NCBI GenBank assembly: GCA_017983615.1
Contig: JAGOBB010000013.1
Location: forward strand, 1 to 64,000
Length of the DNA stretch: 64,000 bases
Direction of reading: 5' to 3'
Source of the DNA: Azonexus sp.
Lineage (GTDB): Bacteria > Pseudomonadota > Gammaproteobacteria > Burkholderiales > Rhodocyclaceae
The notes under the pieces are model-generated. The model was not told the DNA's origin, did not search any database, and saw nothing but the letters and a program-made list of their open reading frames with translations. Each line of letters starts with the position of its first letter. Positions within the stretch are counted from its first letter, which is position 1. The translations under genes were made by a program, and so were the position numbers. Below, piece by piece: positions 8,574 through 17,403 of the stretch.

Positions 8574-8593
8574 TTTTTTGCCAAAACCCCACG

Positions 8594-8626
8594 CAAAGGC
8601 GGGTAAAATCCCGCCTTTGTTTTTTG
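8594..8626 (+). terminator. Terminator between apbC and dcd
   Basis: The stem CAAAGGCGGG / CCCGCCTTTG around TAAAAT is followed by a run of six T. It separates the apbC transcript from dcd. Confidence 0.9.
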
Positions 8627-8644
8627 TAGCGCGGACGAGAGAAA

Positions 8645-9211
8645 ATGGCCATCAAATCAGACAAATGGATACGCCGCATGGCGGAACAGCACGGCATGAT
8701 CGAGCCGTTCGAGCCCGAACTTGTGCGTGAGGCCAATGGCCAGAAGATCGTCTCCTACGGCACTTCCAGCTACGGCTACGACATCCGCTGCGCCCGCGAA
8801 TTCAAGGTTTTCACCAACATCAATTCGACGGTCGTCGATCCGAAAAACTTCGATCCGAAGTCCTTCGTCGAGATCGAGTCCGATGTCTGCATCATTCCGC
8901 CGAACTCCTTTGCGCTCGCCCGGACCATGGAATACTTCCGCATTCCTCGCTCGGTGTTGACTGTGTGCCTTGGCAAATCGACCTATGCCCGCTGCGGCAT
9001 CATCGTCAATGTGACGCCGTTCGAGCCCGAGTGGGAAGGCTACGTGACCCTCGAGTTTTCCAACACGACGCCGCTGCCGGCCAAGATCTACGCCGGTGAA
9101 GGTTGCGCCCAGGTGCTGTTCTTCGAATCCGATGAGGTTTGCGAAACCTCTTACAAGGATCGCGGTGGCAAATACCAGGGCCAGGTCGGTGTGACTTTGC
9201 CGAAAATCTGA
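8645..9211 (+). CDS. dcd: dCTP deaminase
   Basis: Deaminates dCTP to dUTP for dTMP synthesis. It is 188 residues long, the usual size of the homotrimeric enzyme. Diagnostic segments are [19 protein letters not shown] near residue 40, [12 protein letters not shown] (about residues 108-119) and the catalytic region [16 protein letters not shown] with the glutamate near residue 138. It pairs functionally with thyA and folA about 3-5 kb downstream. Confidence 0.97.
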   Translation: MAIKSDKWIRRMAEQHGMIEPFEPELVREANGQKIVSYGTSSYGYDIRCAREFKVFTNINSTVVDPKNFDPKSFVEIESDVCIIPPNSFALARTMEYFRIPRSVLTVCLGKSTYARCGIIVNVTPFEPEWEGYVTLEFSNTTPLPAKIYAGEGCAQVLFFESDEVCETSYKDRGGKYQGQVGVTLPKI

Positions 9212-9243
9212 CGCCAGGCCGTAACGAAATCGTCTTATTCTGT

Positions 9244-9271
9244 GACCCGCTGCGGCGGGTCGCCGCTTTTT
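9244..9271 (+). terminator. Terminator after dcd
   Basis: A 7-bp stem GACCCGC / GCGGGTC with loop TGCG is followed by a short T run, ending just upstream of the decarboxylase ribosome site (AAGGATT). Confidence 0.7.
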
Positions 9272-9282
9272 AAGGATTCACC

Positions 9283-11511
9283 ATGCGCTTCCACTTCCCC
9301 ATCATCATCATCGACGAGGACTTCCGTTCGGAAAATACCTCCGGTTTCGGCATCCGCGCTCTTGCCGAGGCGATCGAGAAGGAAGGCATGGAAGTGGTCG
9401 GGGTGACCAGTTACGGCGATCTGACTTCCTTTGCCCAGCAGCAGTCGCGGGCCAGCGCCTTCATCCTGTCGATCGACGACGAGGAGCTGGCGCTCGAACC
9501 CGAGGAGACGCTCGGTGAACTGCGTGCGTTCGTGACCGAAATCCGCAACCGCAATGCCGAGATTCCCATCTTCCTGCACGGCGAGACGCGCACCTCGCGC
9601 CACATTCCGAACGACGTGCTGCGCGAACTGCATGGCTTCATCCACATGTTCGAGGACACGCCGGAGTTCATCGCCCGCAACGTCAAGCGCGAGGCGCAGG
9701 CCTATCTCGATTCGCTGCCGCCGCCCTTCTTCCGTGCGCTGACCCACTATGCGGCCGACGGCTCGTATTCCTGGCACTGCCCCGGCCATTCGGGTGGCGT
9801 CGCCTTCCTGAAGTCGCCGGTCGGCCAGATGTTCCACCAGTTTTTCGGCGAAAACATGCTGCGTGCCGACGTCTGCAACGCTGTCGAGGAACTCGGTCAG
9901 CTGCTCGACCATACGGGTCCGGTCGCCGCTTCCGAGCGCAATGCGGCGCGCATCTTCAATGCAGACCACCTGTATTTCGTCACCAACGGCACCTCGACCT
10001 CGAACAAGATCGTCTGGCACTCGACGGTGGCGCCGGGCGATATCGTCGTCGTCGACCGCAATTGCCACAAATCCATCCTGCACGCGATCATGATGACCGG
10101 GGCGATTCCGGTCTTCCTGATGCCGACCCGCAACAACTTCGGCATCATCGGGCCGATCCCGAAGAGCGAATTCGCCTGGGAAAGCATTCAAAAGAAGATT
10201 GCTGCCAATCCGTTCATCACCGACAAGACGGCCAAGCCGCGCGTGCTGACCATCACTCAGTCGACCTACGACGGCATCCTCTACAACGTCGAGGAGATCA
10301 AGGCCGAGCTCGATGGCAAGATCGACACCCTACACTTCGACGAAGCCTGGCTGCCGCACGCTGCCTTCCACGATTTCTACGGTGATTACCACGCCATCGG
10401 CGCTGATCGCCCGCGCTGCAAGGAATCGATGATTTTCTCGACGCAGTCGACGCACAAGTTGCTGGCGGGCCTGAGTCAGGCGTCGCAAATCCTCGTTCAG
10501 GATGCCGACAACTACAAACTCGACCGTGACATCTTCAACGAAGCCTACCTGATGCACACCTCGACGTCGCCGCAGTATTCGATCATCGCCTCGTGCGACG
10601 TCGCGGCGGCGATGATGGAGGAGCCGGCCGGCACCGCGCTGGTTGAGGAGTCGATCGCCGAAGCACTCGATTTTCGCCGCGCCATGCGCAAGGTGGACGA
10701 GGAGTGGGGCGCCGACTGGTGGTTCAAGGTCTGGGGGCCGGATGACCTGTCCGAAGAAGGCATCGAGGAGCGCGAGGCGTGGATGCTCAAGCCGGGTGAG
10801 CGCTGGCACGGTTTCAACAATCTGGCCGACGGTTTCAACATGCTCGACCCGATCAAGGCGACAATCATCACCCCGGGTCTCGACGTCGATGGCGACTTCG
10901 CCGACGAATTTGGCATCCCGGCCGCCATCGTCACCAAGTACCTGGCCGAACACGGCGTTATCGTCGAAAAGTGCGGCCTGTACAGCTTCTTCATCATGTT
11001 CACCATTGGCATCACCAAGGGCCGCTGGAACACGCTGGTTACCGCGCTACAGCAGTTCAAGGACGACTACGACAAGAACCAGCCGCTGTGGAAGGTGCTG
11101 CCAGAATTCGTGCAGAAGAACCCGCGCTACGAGCGCGTCGGTCTGCGCGACCTGTGCACGCAGATACACAGCGTCTACAAGCAGAACGACGTGGCCCGCC
11201 TGACCACCGAAATGTACCTGTCGGACATGGTCCCGGCCATGCGTCCGGCCGATGCCTTCGCCAAGATGGCGCACCGCGACATCGAGCGTGTGCCGGTCGA
11301 TGCGCTCGAAGGACGGGTCACGGCGGTGCTGCTGACACCTTATCCGCCGGGCATTCCGTTGTTGATTCCGGGCGAGCGTTTCAACAAGACGATCTGCAGC
11401 TACCTGCAGTTCGCCCGCGAATTCAACGCCCGTTTCCCCGGGTTCGAGACCGACGTGCACGGCCTGGTCAAGGGCGCCGACGGCACCTACTACGTGGATT
11501 GCGTGCGCTGA
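9283..11511 (+). CDS. Orn/Lys/Arg decarboxylase (PLP fold type I)
   Basis: A 742-residue enzyme of the large bacterial basic amino acid decarboxylase family (AdiA, CadA/LdcC, SpeC). An N-terminal response-regulator-like wing domain (about residues 1-130, starting FPIIIIDEDFRSENTSGFGI) precedes the PLP domain. That domain has NGTSTSNKIVWHS (about residues 233-245) and the Schiff-base lysine in STQSTHKLLAGLSQAS near residue 390. A C-terminal domain ends at the stop. Length and motifs fit arginine or lysine decarboxylase best, but specificity is not certain from sequence. It stands alone, with no adjacent amino-acid/polyamine antiporter, which argues for a biosynthetic rather than an acid-resistance role. 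Confidence 0.88.
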   Translation: MRFHFPIIIIDEDFRSENTSGFGIRALAEAIEKEGMEVVGVTSYGDLTSFAQQQSRASAFILSIDDEELALEPEETLGELRAFVTEIRNRNAEIPIFLHGETRTSRHIPNDVLRELHGFIHMFEDTPEFIARNVKREAQAYLDSLPPPFFRALTHYAADGSYSWHCPGHSGGVAFLKSPVGQMFHQFFGENMLRADVCNAVEELGQLLDHTGPVAASERNAARIFNADHLYFVTNGTSTSNKIVWHSTVAPGDIVVVDRNCHKSILHAIMMTGAIPVFLMPTRNNFGIIGPIPKSEFAWESIQKKIAANPFITDKTAKPRVLTITQSTYDGILYNVEEIKAELDGKIDTLHFDEAWLPHAAFHDFYGDYHAIGADRPRCKESMIFSTQSTHKLLAGLSQASQILVQDADNYKLDRDIFNEAYLMHTSTSPQYSIIASCDVAAAMMEEPAGTALVEESIAEALDFRRAMRKVDEEWGADWWFKVWGPDDLSEEGIEEREAWMLKPGERWHGFNNLADGFNMLDPIKATIITPGLDVDGDFADEFGIPAAIVTKYLAEHGVIVEKCGLYSFFIMFTIGITKGRWNTLVTALQQFKDDYDKNQPLWKVLPEFVQKNPRYERVGLRDLCTQIHSVYKQNDVARLTTEMYLSDMVPAMRPADAFAKMAHRDIERVPVDALEGRVTAVLLTPYPPGIPLLIPGERFNKTICSYLQFAREFNARFPGFETDVHGLVKGADGTYYVDCVR

Positions 11512-11524
11512 TCGAATGATCCTG

Positions 11525-11545
11525 GCCGGAACGCGGCGTTCCGGC
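11525..11545. terminator. GC hairpin between converging genes
   Basis: A perfect 9-bp inverted repeat GCCGGAACG / CGTTCCGGC with loop CGG lies between the decarboxylase stop and the folA stop. It has no strong T run on either strand, so it may be a weak bidirectional terminator. Confidence 0.45.
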
Positions 11546-11553
11546 AGGCGGGC

Positions 11554-12030
11554 CTAGCTGCGGCGGTAGCTCAGGAAGCGGAAGCCGCTTCCCTCGGTCG
11601 TCGCAGTCACGGTCCAGTCGGCCGGGGAAATTTCCGGGAACCAGGCATCGCCTTCCGGCTCAAGGTCGACCTCGGTGATCTCCAGGCGGTCGGCGACGGC
11701 CATCGCCTGCCGGTAGATCTGCTCGCCGCCGATGACGAAGGCAAATGCTACGGTCGATGCCATTTTCAGGGCAATTTCCAAAGATTCGGCTAGTTCGGCG
11801 TCGGGCGCGCTGTAGTCGGCCTGCCGGCTGATCACGATGTTGCGCCGGCCGGGCAGGGGACGGAAGCGCGGTGGCAGCGATTCCCAGGTCTTGCGGCCCA
11901 TGATGACCGTGTGACCGGCGGTCAGCGCCTTGAAATGCGCCATGTCTTCCGGGATGTTCCAGATCAACTGGTTGTCCTTGCCGATGACCCGGTTCTTGGC
12001 GACAGCGGCGATGATGACGACTTCGGTCAT
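11554..12030 (-). CDS. folA: Dihydrofolate reductase
   Basis: Reduces dihydrofolate with NADPH, regenerating the cofactor consumed by thymidylate synthase. The 158-residue protein has the substrate site NQLIWNIPEDMAHFK (about residues 19-33), the NADPH motif GHTVIMGRKTWESLP (about residues 39-53) and the second glycine segment FVIGGEQIYRQAM. It is the last gene of a leftward thyA-pgi-folA cluster, with its start 3 bp after the pgi stop. The dispersed repeat lies inside the gene on the opposite strand and encodes STVAFA before FVIGGEQ, in a variable loop. Confidence 0.96.
   Translation of the reverse strand: MTEVVIIAAVAKNRVIGKDNQLIWNIPEDMAHFKALTAGHTVIMGRKTWESLPPRFRPLPGRRNIVISRQADYSAPDAELAESLEIALKMASTVAFAFVIGGEQIYRQAMAVADRLEITEVDLEPEGDAWFPEISPADWTVTATTEGSGFRFLSYRRS
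11745..11760 (+). repeat. Dispersed repeat, diverged copy in folA
   Basis: ATGCTACGGTCG followed by ATGCC instead of GCC. The flank then has T and A/T tracts (ATTTT, AATTT, CCAAA), matching the spacing in the other copies. It is antisense to folA. Confidence 0.75.
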
Positions 12031-12033
12031 GGT

Positions 12034-13623
12034 TCAGTTCCGGAAGGTACGCAGATGCGCGATCAGGCCGCGCGTCGAGGCATCGAGCGCCTCGGTCGGC
12101 GCTTCATCGCGGATGCAGGGAGCTAGCCGGCCGGCCAACTGCTTGCCGAGCTCGACGCCCCACTGGTCAAAGGAATTGAGATTCCACAGCACGCCGAGGC
12201 AGAACACCTTGTGCTCGTAAAGTGCGATCAGCTGGCCGAGTGTGAAAGGTGTCAGTTCGGGCAGGATCAGCGTGGACGACGGCTGGTTGCCGGGAAAGCG
12301 CCGGAAGGGCAGCAGGTGTTCCGGAATGCCGGCGGCGCGCGCTTCCTCGACGGTTTGCCCGAAGGCGAGCGCCGACGACTGGGCCAGGCAGCTGGCCAGC
12401 AGGCCGCTGTGGTGCCCGGGTAGTGGGAAATCGGATTTGCCGAGCGCGATGAAATCGCTGGCGACCAGCGCGCCGCCCTGGTGCAGCAACTGGAAGAACG
12501 AGTGCTGGCCGTTGGTCCCGGCCTCACCCCAGAGAATCGGGTTGGTCGGGTAATCGACCGCCAGTCCGTCGCGATTGGCGCGCTTGCCGTTGCTTTCCAT
12601 CTCCAATTGCTGGAGGTGCGAGGGGAGCAAGGCCAGCGAATGGCTGTACGGAAAGACGCCGTGACTGTGGGCGTCGAGGAAATTGGTGTTCCACAACGCG
12701 ATCAGGGCCATGGTCAGCGGCAGGTTGGCTTCGGCCGGGGTATTGAAGAAGTGCTCGTCGATGTCGTGGGCGCCGGCCAGCAGTCGCTCGAAATTGCGGA
12801 AGCCGACGGCCAGTGCGATCGGCAGGCCAATCGCTGACCACAGCGAGAAGCGCCCGCCGACCCAGTCCCAGAATTCGAAGACGTTTTCCGGGGCGATGCC
12901 GAATTCGGCCGTCGCTGCCAGGTTGGTCGAGGCAGCGACGAAATGGCGGGCAATGGCCTGCTCGTCGTTGGCGGCGGCCCGTATCCAGCTGCGCGCAGTA
13001 TGGGCGTTGGCCATCGTTTCCAGCGTCGTGAAGGTCTTGCTGGCGACGATGAACAGCGTGCTGCGCGGGTTCAGGCGGGTCAGTGTGCTGGCCAGATCGG
13101 CGCTGTCGAGATTGGACACGAAGTGGACGCTGATGTCCGGCTGCTCGAAGGCAGCCAGCGCATGGACGGCCATCCGCGGCCCGAGATCGGAGCCGCCGAT
13201 GCCGATATTGACGACGTCGGTGATCCGCTCGCCGGAAAAGCCGCGCCAGTTGCCGGTGTGGATCTGTTCGCAAAATCGGGCCATCCGTTCCAGCACGGCT
13301 TTGACTTCCGGCGGCGAGGCGGCGCCGGCGCGCAGGTCGGCATGCCTGACCGCGCGGCCTTCGGTGTGGTTGATCGGCTCGCCGGCGCGCATCCGGTCCA
13401 TCCAGTTCCGCCATCCGGCCTGTTCGGCCAGCTGGTGCAGCAGGTTCATGGTCGGCTGGCCCAGGCGCTGTTTCGAAAAATCGAGCAGCAAGGGGCCGTG
13501 GTGCAGCGAAAAGTGCTCAAAGCGCGCCGGGTCGGCCGCGAACAGTTCGCGCAGGTGGCGGTGTTTGATGCTGCGGGCGTGTTCGGCCAGCGCGAGCCAG
13601 GCGGGACGGAGCGGCACCTGCAT
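12034..13623 (-). CDS. pgi: Glucose-6-phosphate isomerase
   Basis: Interconverts glucose 6-phosphate and fructose 6-phosphate. The 529-residue protein starts at ATG 13621-13623, 2 bp after the thyA stop; a longer frame that runs back over thyA is a shadow. Signatures are INHTEGRAVRHADLRA, VNIGIGGSDLGPRMA, the family pattern FSLWSAIGLPIAL and the C-terminal LGQLIALYEHKVFCLG with the catalytic lysine. It sits between thyA and folA with almost no spacing, so it is probably cotranscribed with them. That is an unusual partner, since thyA and folA are normally adjacent. Confidence 0.96.
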   Translation of the reverse strand: MQVPLRPAWLALAEHARSIKHRHLRELFAADPARFEHFSLHHGPLLLDFSKQRLGQPTMNLLHQLAEQAGWRNWMDRMRAGEPINHTEGRAVRHADLRAGAASPPEVKAVLERMARFCEQIHTGNWRGFSGERITDVVNIGIGGSDLGPRMAVHALAAFEQPDISVHFVSNLDSADLASTLTRLNPRSTLFIVASKTFTTLETMANAHTARSWIRAAANDEQAIARHFVAASTNLAATAEFGIAPENVFEFWDWVGGRFSLWSAIGLPIALAVGFRNFERLLAGAHDIDEHFFNTPAEANLPLTMALIALWNTNFLDAHSHGVFPYSHSLALLPSHLQQLEMESNGKRANRDGLAVDYPTNPILWGEAGTNGQHSFFQLLHQGGALVASDFIALGKSDFPLPGHHSGLLASCLAQSSALAFGQTVEEARAAGIPEHLLPFRRFPGNQPSSTLILPELTPFTLGQLIALYEHKVFCLGVLWNLNSFDQWGVELGKQLAGRLAPCIRDEAPTEALDASTRGLIAHLRTFRN

Positions 13624-13625
13624 GT

Positions 13626-14420
13626 TCAGACGGCGACCGCCGCCGCAATATGCGGATGCGGATCGTAGCCGTCGAGGCGGAAGTCTTCGAATCGGAAGGC
13701 GAAGATGTCCTTCACTTCGGGATTGATCCACATGGTGGGCAGCGCCCGCGGTTCGCGGGAGAGCTGCAACCGGGCCTGTTCGAAATGGTTGGAATAGATG
13801 TGCGCATCGCCGAAGGTATGGACGAACTCCCCGGGCTGGTAGCCGCAGACCTGGGCCAGCATCATGGTCAGCAGGGCGTAGGAGGCGATGTTGAACGGCA
13901 CGCCGAGGAAGATGTCGGCGCTGCGCTGGTAGAGCTGGCAAGAGAGTTTGCCGCCGGCGACGTAGAACTGGAACAGGCAGTGACAGGGCGGCAGGGCCAT
14001 GCTGTCCACGTCGCCAGGGTTCCAGGCGGAAACAATGTGGCGCCGCGAATCGGGGTTGTTCTTCAGGCTATTGACCAGTTGGCTGATCTGGTCGATCAGG
14101 CGGCCGTCCGGCGTTTCCCAGCGGCGCCACTGTTTGCCGTAGACCGGGCCGAGGTCGCCGTTTTCGTCGGCCCATTCGTCCCATATCTTGACCCCGTTGT
14201 CCTGCAGGTACTTGATGTTGGTGTCGCCCTGCAGAAACCACAGCAGTTCATGGACGATGGACTTCAGGTGCAGCTTCTTGGTGGTCATCATCGGAAAGCC
14301 GCGGTTCAGATCGAAGCGCATCTGCCAGCCGAAGACCGAGCGCGTGCCGGTGCCGGTACGGTCGGATTTGTCGTGGCCGTTGTCCAGCACGTGGCGCATC
14401 AGGTCGAGATAGGGCTGCAT
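13626..14420 (-). CDS. thyA: Thymidylate synthase
   Basis: Methylates dUMP to dTMP using methylene-tetrahydrofolate. The 264-residue protein has the active-site cysteine in [13 protein letters not shown] near residue 146, and [20 protein letters not shown] with the arginine and serine of the phosphate site. It is the first gene of the leftward thyA-pgi-folA cluster, starting with [15 protein letters not shown] at ATG 14418-14420. FolA regenerates the folate that ThyA oxidises. Confidence 0.97.
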   Translation of the reverse strand: MQPYLDLMRHVLDNGHDKSDRTGTGTRSVFGWQMRFDLNRGFPMMTTKKLHLKSIVHELLWFLQGDTNIKYLQDNGVKIWDEWADENGDLGPVYGKQWRRWETPDGRLIDQISQLVNSLKNNPDSRRHIVSAWNPGDVDSMALPPCHCLFQFYVAGGKLSCQLYQRSADIFLGVPFNIASYALLTMMLAQVCGYQPGEFVHTFGDAHIYSNHFEQARLQLSREPRALPTMWINPEVKDIFAFRFEDFRLDGYDPHPHIAAAVAV

Positions 14421-14586
14421 CGCTTGGCGAATCCGGAGGGTCGAATGAACGGGGTATTTTAATGGCGATTGGATCGGGGCGCCATGCGGCGGACAGGCTG
14501 ATCGGACGGGATCGCCAAATTGCTCACGGTTGATCGGCCGAGATCGGTTTAGACTGTAAAAAAATAAATTGCTTCACGGAGGAGAC

Positions 14587-16131
14587 GTGCTCAATAAGGT
14601 AGCCAATCTGGGCGGACTGTTCGCGCAGAAATCGGAGCATCCGCTGGCCGATGCGCGCGAACTGCGCAAGGTGCTGAGCGAGTTGCCCAGGGATAACGCC
14701 TTCAAGGCGCTCGATGAAATTGCCGGCTGGCTGGAATCGCTGGCTGGCGTCGCGGATTTTCCGGCGGGTCGTTTGTACGACGTGCTGCAACAATTTGAAG
14801 AAGTGGCCGCGCCGCATCTGAGGCGCCTGTCGCAGGAATATTTTTATACCGCTCGTCTGTCGAAATCGGAAGAAAGGCGCTTGTGGTCAATCAACTACGG
14901 GTTCTGGACGCTGCTGGCTGACGCCTATGAACGTTGCCTGAAAGCCGTTAGCGACAAACCGAGTACCGGAGCGGTGGCGAAGACGGCCCTGCCTCTACTG
15001 ACCGTGCGCCTGATTGCCGCTCTGGGGTGCATGCTCAAGTGGGAGCAGTTCCATTACGGCCCGCTGCGCGGCGAACTCTGGCGTCGCCTGGGGACGGCAT
15101 TGCTGGCGGCCGAGGCGGCTGACGTCGATGACAAGGCAGTGGCCTTGCCGGGTAGGAGCGGAATGACCACGCCGGTGCAGGAATACCAGAAGGTCATGCT
15201 GTTTCAGGCGGCGTCGCTGGACAGTCTGCTGCCGGTGGAAATCGAGGTGGCCGAACGACTGATCGCCCATTTTCTGCCGGGATTCGTCTATACCGAAAAA
15301 GCCTTGATGGACAGCGTCTATTGGTCCGATCTGAGCTTGGCGCAGCCGCCGCAGCGCCTGGCGAGGATGCCGGCGAAGGCGGAGCGAACGCAGCGTTTCA
15401 TCAAGCCGGGAACAGCGTATGACGAAATGCTGGCCATGCTCGACGGACTGGAACGCGGCGGCGATGTACCGGCCGAGATCAGTCTGGGCGCAGCCTACCC
15501 GGCCAAATTGCTGGTGCGCGTGCTGCGCCACCTGACCGCCTATCTGGCGCCGATTCCGCCGCAGCGCCAGCACGACCGACATCGCGTCAAGCACCGAATG
15601 TCGGTGCTGCACGGGCTGGTCAACGCTTTTGTCGTCTTTTCAGGCGAGTTCGGCGGCCGGCCGGCGGGATTGCAGATGGAAAGCTGGGTCGTCGAGAACG
15701 TCAGTCGCGGTGGCTTTGGCGCGGTCTTGGGCAATGTTCCACAAGAATGGTTGCGCGTTGGCGCGCTGATCGCCATGCAACCGGAAGGCGGCGAAAACTG
15801 GCTGGTCGGTGTCATCAGGCGCTGCCACCGCGAGACGGAAAGCGATGCCCGGGTCGGCATCCAGGTGCTGGCCCGGCAGGTGGTTTCGGCCGAACTAAGA
15901 GTGCGGGCGGCGTCCAGCTATGCGGCAGTGGCCGGGGTGCCGGCGCTCTTGCTGCTGGACAGTAATTCGGCCGACGAGCTGCGCGTCGTTCTGCCACCGT
16001 CCACCTTCGATCTGCGTGAAAGCCTCGAATATGCCAGCGACGGCCGGCGTTTCCTGCTGTCGCCGGTGGCGCTGGTCGAGCAGACGGGCGATTACGAGAT
16101 CGCCCGCTATCGGCAGAGCGTTCTGGGGTAG
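14587..16131 (+). CDS. Conserved-looking cytoplasmic protein of unknown function with a PilZ-like C-terminus
   Basis: A 514-residue protein. GTG at 14587 was chosen because GGAGGAG (14578-14584) sits in front of it; a TTG at 14569 has no ribosome site. No signal peptide or membrane segment is visible. The first 330 residues look helical (RRLSQEYFYTARLSKSEERR, then a WSINYGFWTLLADAYERCL stretch). The last 170 residues look like a beta barrel with PilZ-like features (MESWVVENVSRGGFGAVLGN, then RVGALIAMQPEGGENWLVGV, then RVGIQVLARQV). A D/NxSxxG-like element (ENVSRGGFG) is present, but the preceding arginine pair is unclear. The name and role are not recognised. It is monocistronic and divergent from thyA, and its stop codon lies at the edge of a palindromic repeat. 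Confidence 0.7.
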   Translation: MLNKVANLGGLFAQKSEHPLADARELRKVLSELPRDNAFKALDEIAGWLESLAGVADFPAGRLYDVLQQFEEVAAPHLRRLSQEYFYTARLSKSEERRLWSINYGFWTLLADAYERCLKAVSDKPSTGAVAKTALPLLTVRLIAALGCMLKWEQFHYGPLRGELWRRLGTALLAAEAADVDDKAVALPGRSGMTTPVQEYQKVMLFQAASLDSLLPVEIEVAERLIAHFLPGFVYTEKALMDSVYWSDLSLAQPPQRLARMPAKAERTQRFIKPGTAYDEMLAMLDGLERGGDVPAEISLGAAYPAKLLVRVLRHLTAYLAPIPPQRQHDRHRVKHRMSVLHGLVNAFVVFSGEFGGRPAGLQMESWVVENVSRGGFGAVLGNVPQEWLRVGALIAMQPEGGENWLVGVIRRCHRETESDARVGIQVLARQVVSAELRVRAASSYAAVAGVPALLLLDSNSADELRVVLPPSTFDLRESLEYASDGRRFLLSPVALVEQTGDYEIARYRQSVLG

Positions 16132-16222
16132 TTGTTAGTGGTTAGTCGGTAGTTGTTAGCGAAGTTGGGGGGGCGCTGTGGCGCCCTCTGCTTTTGCTAA
16201 AGGCTATCGGCTATAACTAACT
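16130..16222. repeat. TAGT-rich palindromic repeat, copy A
   Basis: An imperfect palindrome about 93 bp long. The left arm has TAGTTGTTAG units, the centre is a GC hairpin GGGCGC/GCGCCC, and the right arm is TTTTGCTAA followed by TATAACTAAC. The central 50 bp closely match copy C at 42658-42752. The left edge contains the upstream gene's TAG and the right edge contains the mogA TAG, so the element provides stop codons to both converging genes. Confidence 0.8.
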
Positions 16223-16804
16223 TTTCACCCGGATCGCCGACTTCGGCCGGAAGGCCTTGATCACAGTCTCGTCGGTTTCCATGTAGGGGCCGCCGATCAG
16301 GTCGATGCAATAGGGTACGGCGGCGAAGATGCCGACGTGGGCAACCGAGCCGTCCGGGTTGCGGACGCCTTCCAGCGTTTCCTTGATCGACTTCGGCTGG
16401 CCGGGCAGGTTGATGATCAGCGCCTGTTTGCGGATCACGGCGACCTGGCGCGACAGGATGGCGGTCGGCACGAAGTTCAGGCTGATCCGCCGCATTTCCT
16501 CGCCGAAGCCTGGCATTTCCTTGTCGGCGACGGCCAGCGTGGCTTCCGGTGTGACATCGCGCAGGGCAGGGCCGGTGCCGCCGGTGGTCAGGATCAGGTG
16601 GCAAATGCTACGGTCGGCCAGTTCAATGAGGGTGTTTTCAATGGTCTCCCGGTCGTCGGCGATCAGCCGCGTCTCGGCGCGCCACGGCGTGGTCAGCGCG
16701 CTGGAAAGCCATTCCTGCAGGGCCGGGATGCCCTTGTCTTCATAGACGCCGGTTGAGGCGCGGTCGCTGATCGAGACCAGTCCGATGACGAGTTCTTCAT
16801 TCAT
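16217..16804 (-). CDS. mogA: Molybdopterin adenylyltransferase
   Basis: Adenylates molybdopterin, the step before molybdate insertion in molybdenum-cofactor synthesis. The 195-residue protein has the MoCF motifs ICHLILTTGGTGPALRDVTP (about residues 68-87) and a later NLPGQPKSIKETLEGV. It overlaps the yjgA end by 8 bp. The dispersed repeat lies inside and encodes LADRSICH on the antisense strand. The stop codon is contributed by palindromic repeat A. No other moa or moe gene is adjacent, though a MoeB/ThiF protein lies about 11 kb away. Confidence 0.93.
   Translation of the reverse strand: MNEELVIGLVSISDRASTGVYEDKGIPALQEWLSSALTTPWRAETRLIADDRETIENTLIELADRSICHLILTTGGTGPALRDVTPEATLAVADKEMPGFGEEMRRISLNFVPTAILSRQVAVIRKQALIINLPGQPKSIKETLEGVRNPDGSVAHVGIFAAVPYCIDLIGGPYMETDETVIKAFRPKSAIRVKS
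16605..16618 (+). repeat. Dispersed repeat, copy in mogA
   Basis: Exact ATGCTACGGTCGGC, antisense to mogA. The downstream tracts are weak here (TT, then TTTT). Confidence 0.9.
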
Positions 16805-17333
16805 TGTCTGCTTCCTCCGGGGCTGGCGTTCCCTGCTTGTCCAGTTCCTGCAGGACCTGGAAGATGGCGCGGAAATTCTTCGGCGGTTTGTTATTTTCCT
16901 GTTCCTTCAGCGCATTGCGGCGCAGCGTACGCAGGTGCTGGAGATCGACGGCCGGCCACAGGGCGGCGATTTCGGCGAGCACCGCTTCGTCTTCGAGCAG
17001 GCGCACGCGGAAACGTTCGAGGCGATGCAGGCGGGCCGTTTCGGCCGACGACTCGCCGCGCAACATGGCCAGCCCGGCGCGGATCGGCTCGTCGTCGACA
17101 CCGCGCATCAGCTTTCCTAGGTAGGCCACCTGCCGCCGACGGGCGCCGTGTGCAGTGATTTTCTGGCATTCGCGCACCGCATCGTAGATGTTTTCCGGCA
17201 GCTTGATCCGCTTCAACTGGCCGACCGACAGCTCGACCAGTTCGGCGCCGAGGTCGCGCAACTCGTGCATCGCCTCCTTCTTCTTGGTCTTCGAGGGGCG
17301 GCCGGTGTCTTCGGTGAAATCTTCTTCGTGCAT
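16797..17333 (-). CDS. yjgA: Ribosome-associated protein YjgA/DarP (DUF615)
   Basis: A 178-residue basic cytoplasmic protein of the DUF615 family, known in E. coli as a factor binding late 50S assembly intermediates. Family features visible are SKTKKKEAMHELRDLGAELV, RIKLPENIYDAVRECQKI and RRQVAYLGKLMRG. It is divergent from pmbA, the same arrangement as in enterobacteria, which supports the assignment. It overlaps mogA downstream by 8 bp. Confidence 0.92.
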   Translation of the reverse strand: MHEEDFTEDTGRPSKTKKKEAMHELRDLGAELVELSVGQLKRIKLPENIYDAVRECQKITAHGARRRQVAYLGKLMRGVDDEPIRAGLAMLRGESSAETARLHRLERFRVRLLEDEAVLAEIAALWPAVDLQHLRTLRRNALKEQENNKPPKNFRAIFQVLQELDKQGTPAPEEADNE

Positions 17334-17403
17334 GGGGTGCTCTTAACGGGCGGGCGATAGCGGGCTGTTATGATAGCGACTTTCCTGCCCAGACGCCGCT
17401 TCC

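Noticed and set aside
14355-14366. TACGGTCGG in thyA as a repeat copy
   Set aside because: The match is only nine bases, in a conserved thyA coding segment, with no flanking tracts.
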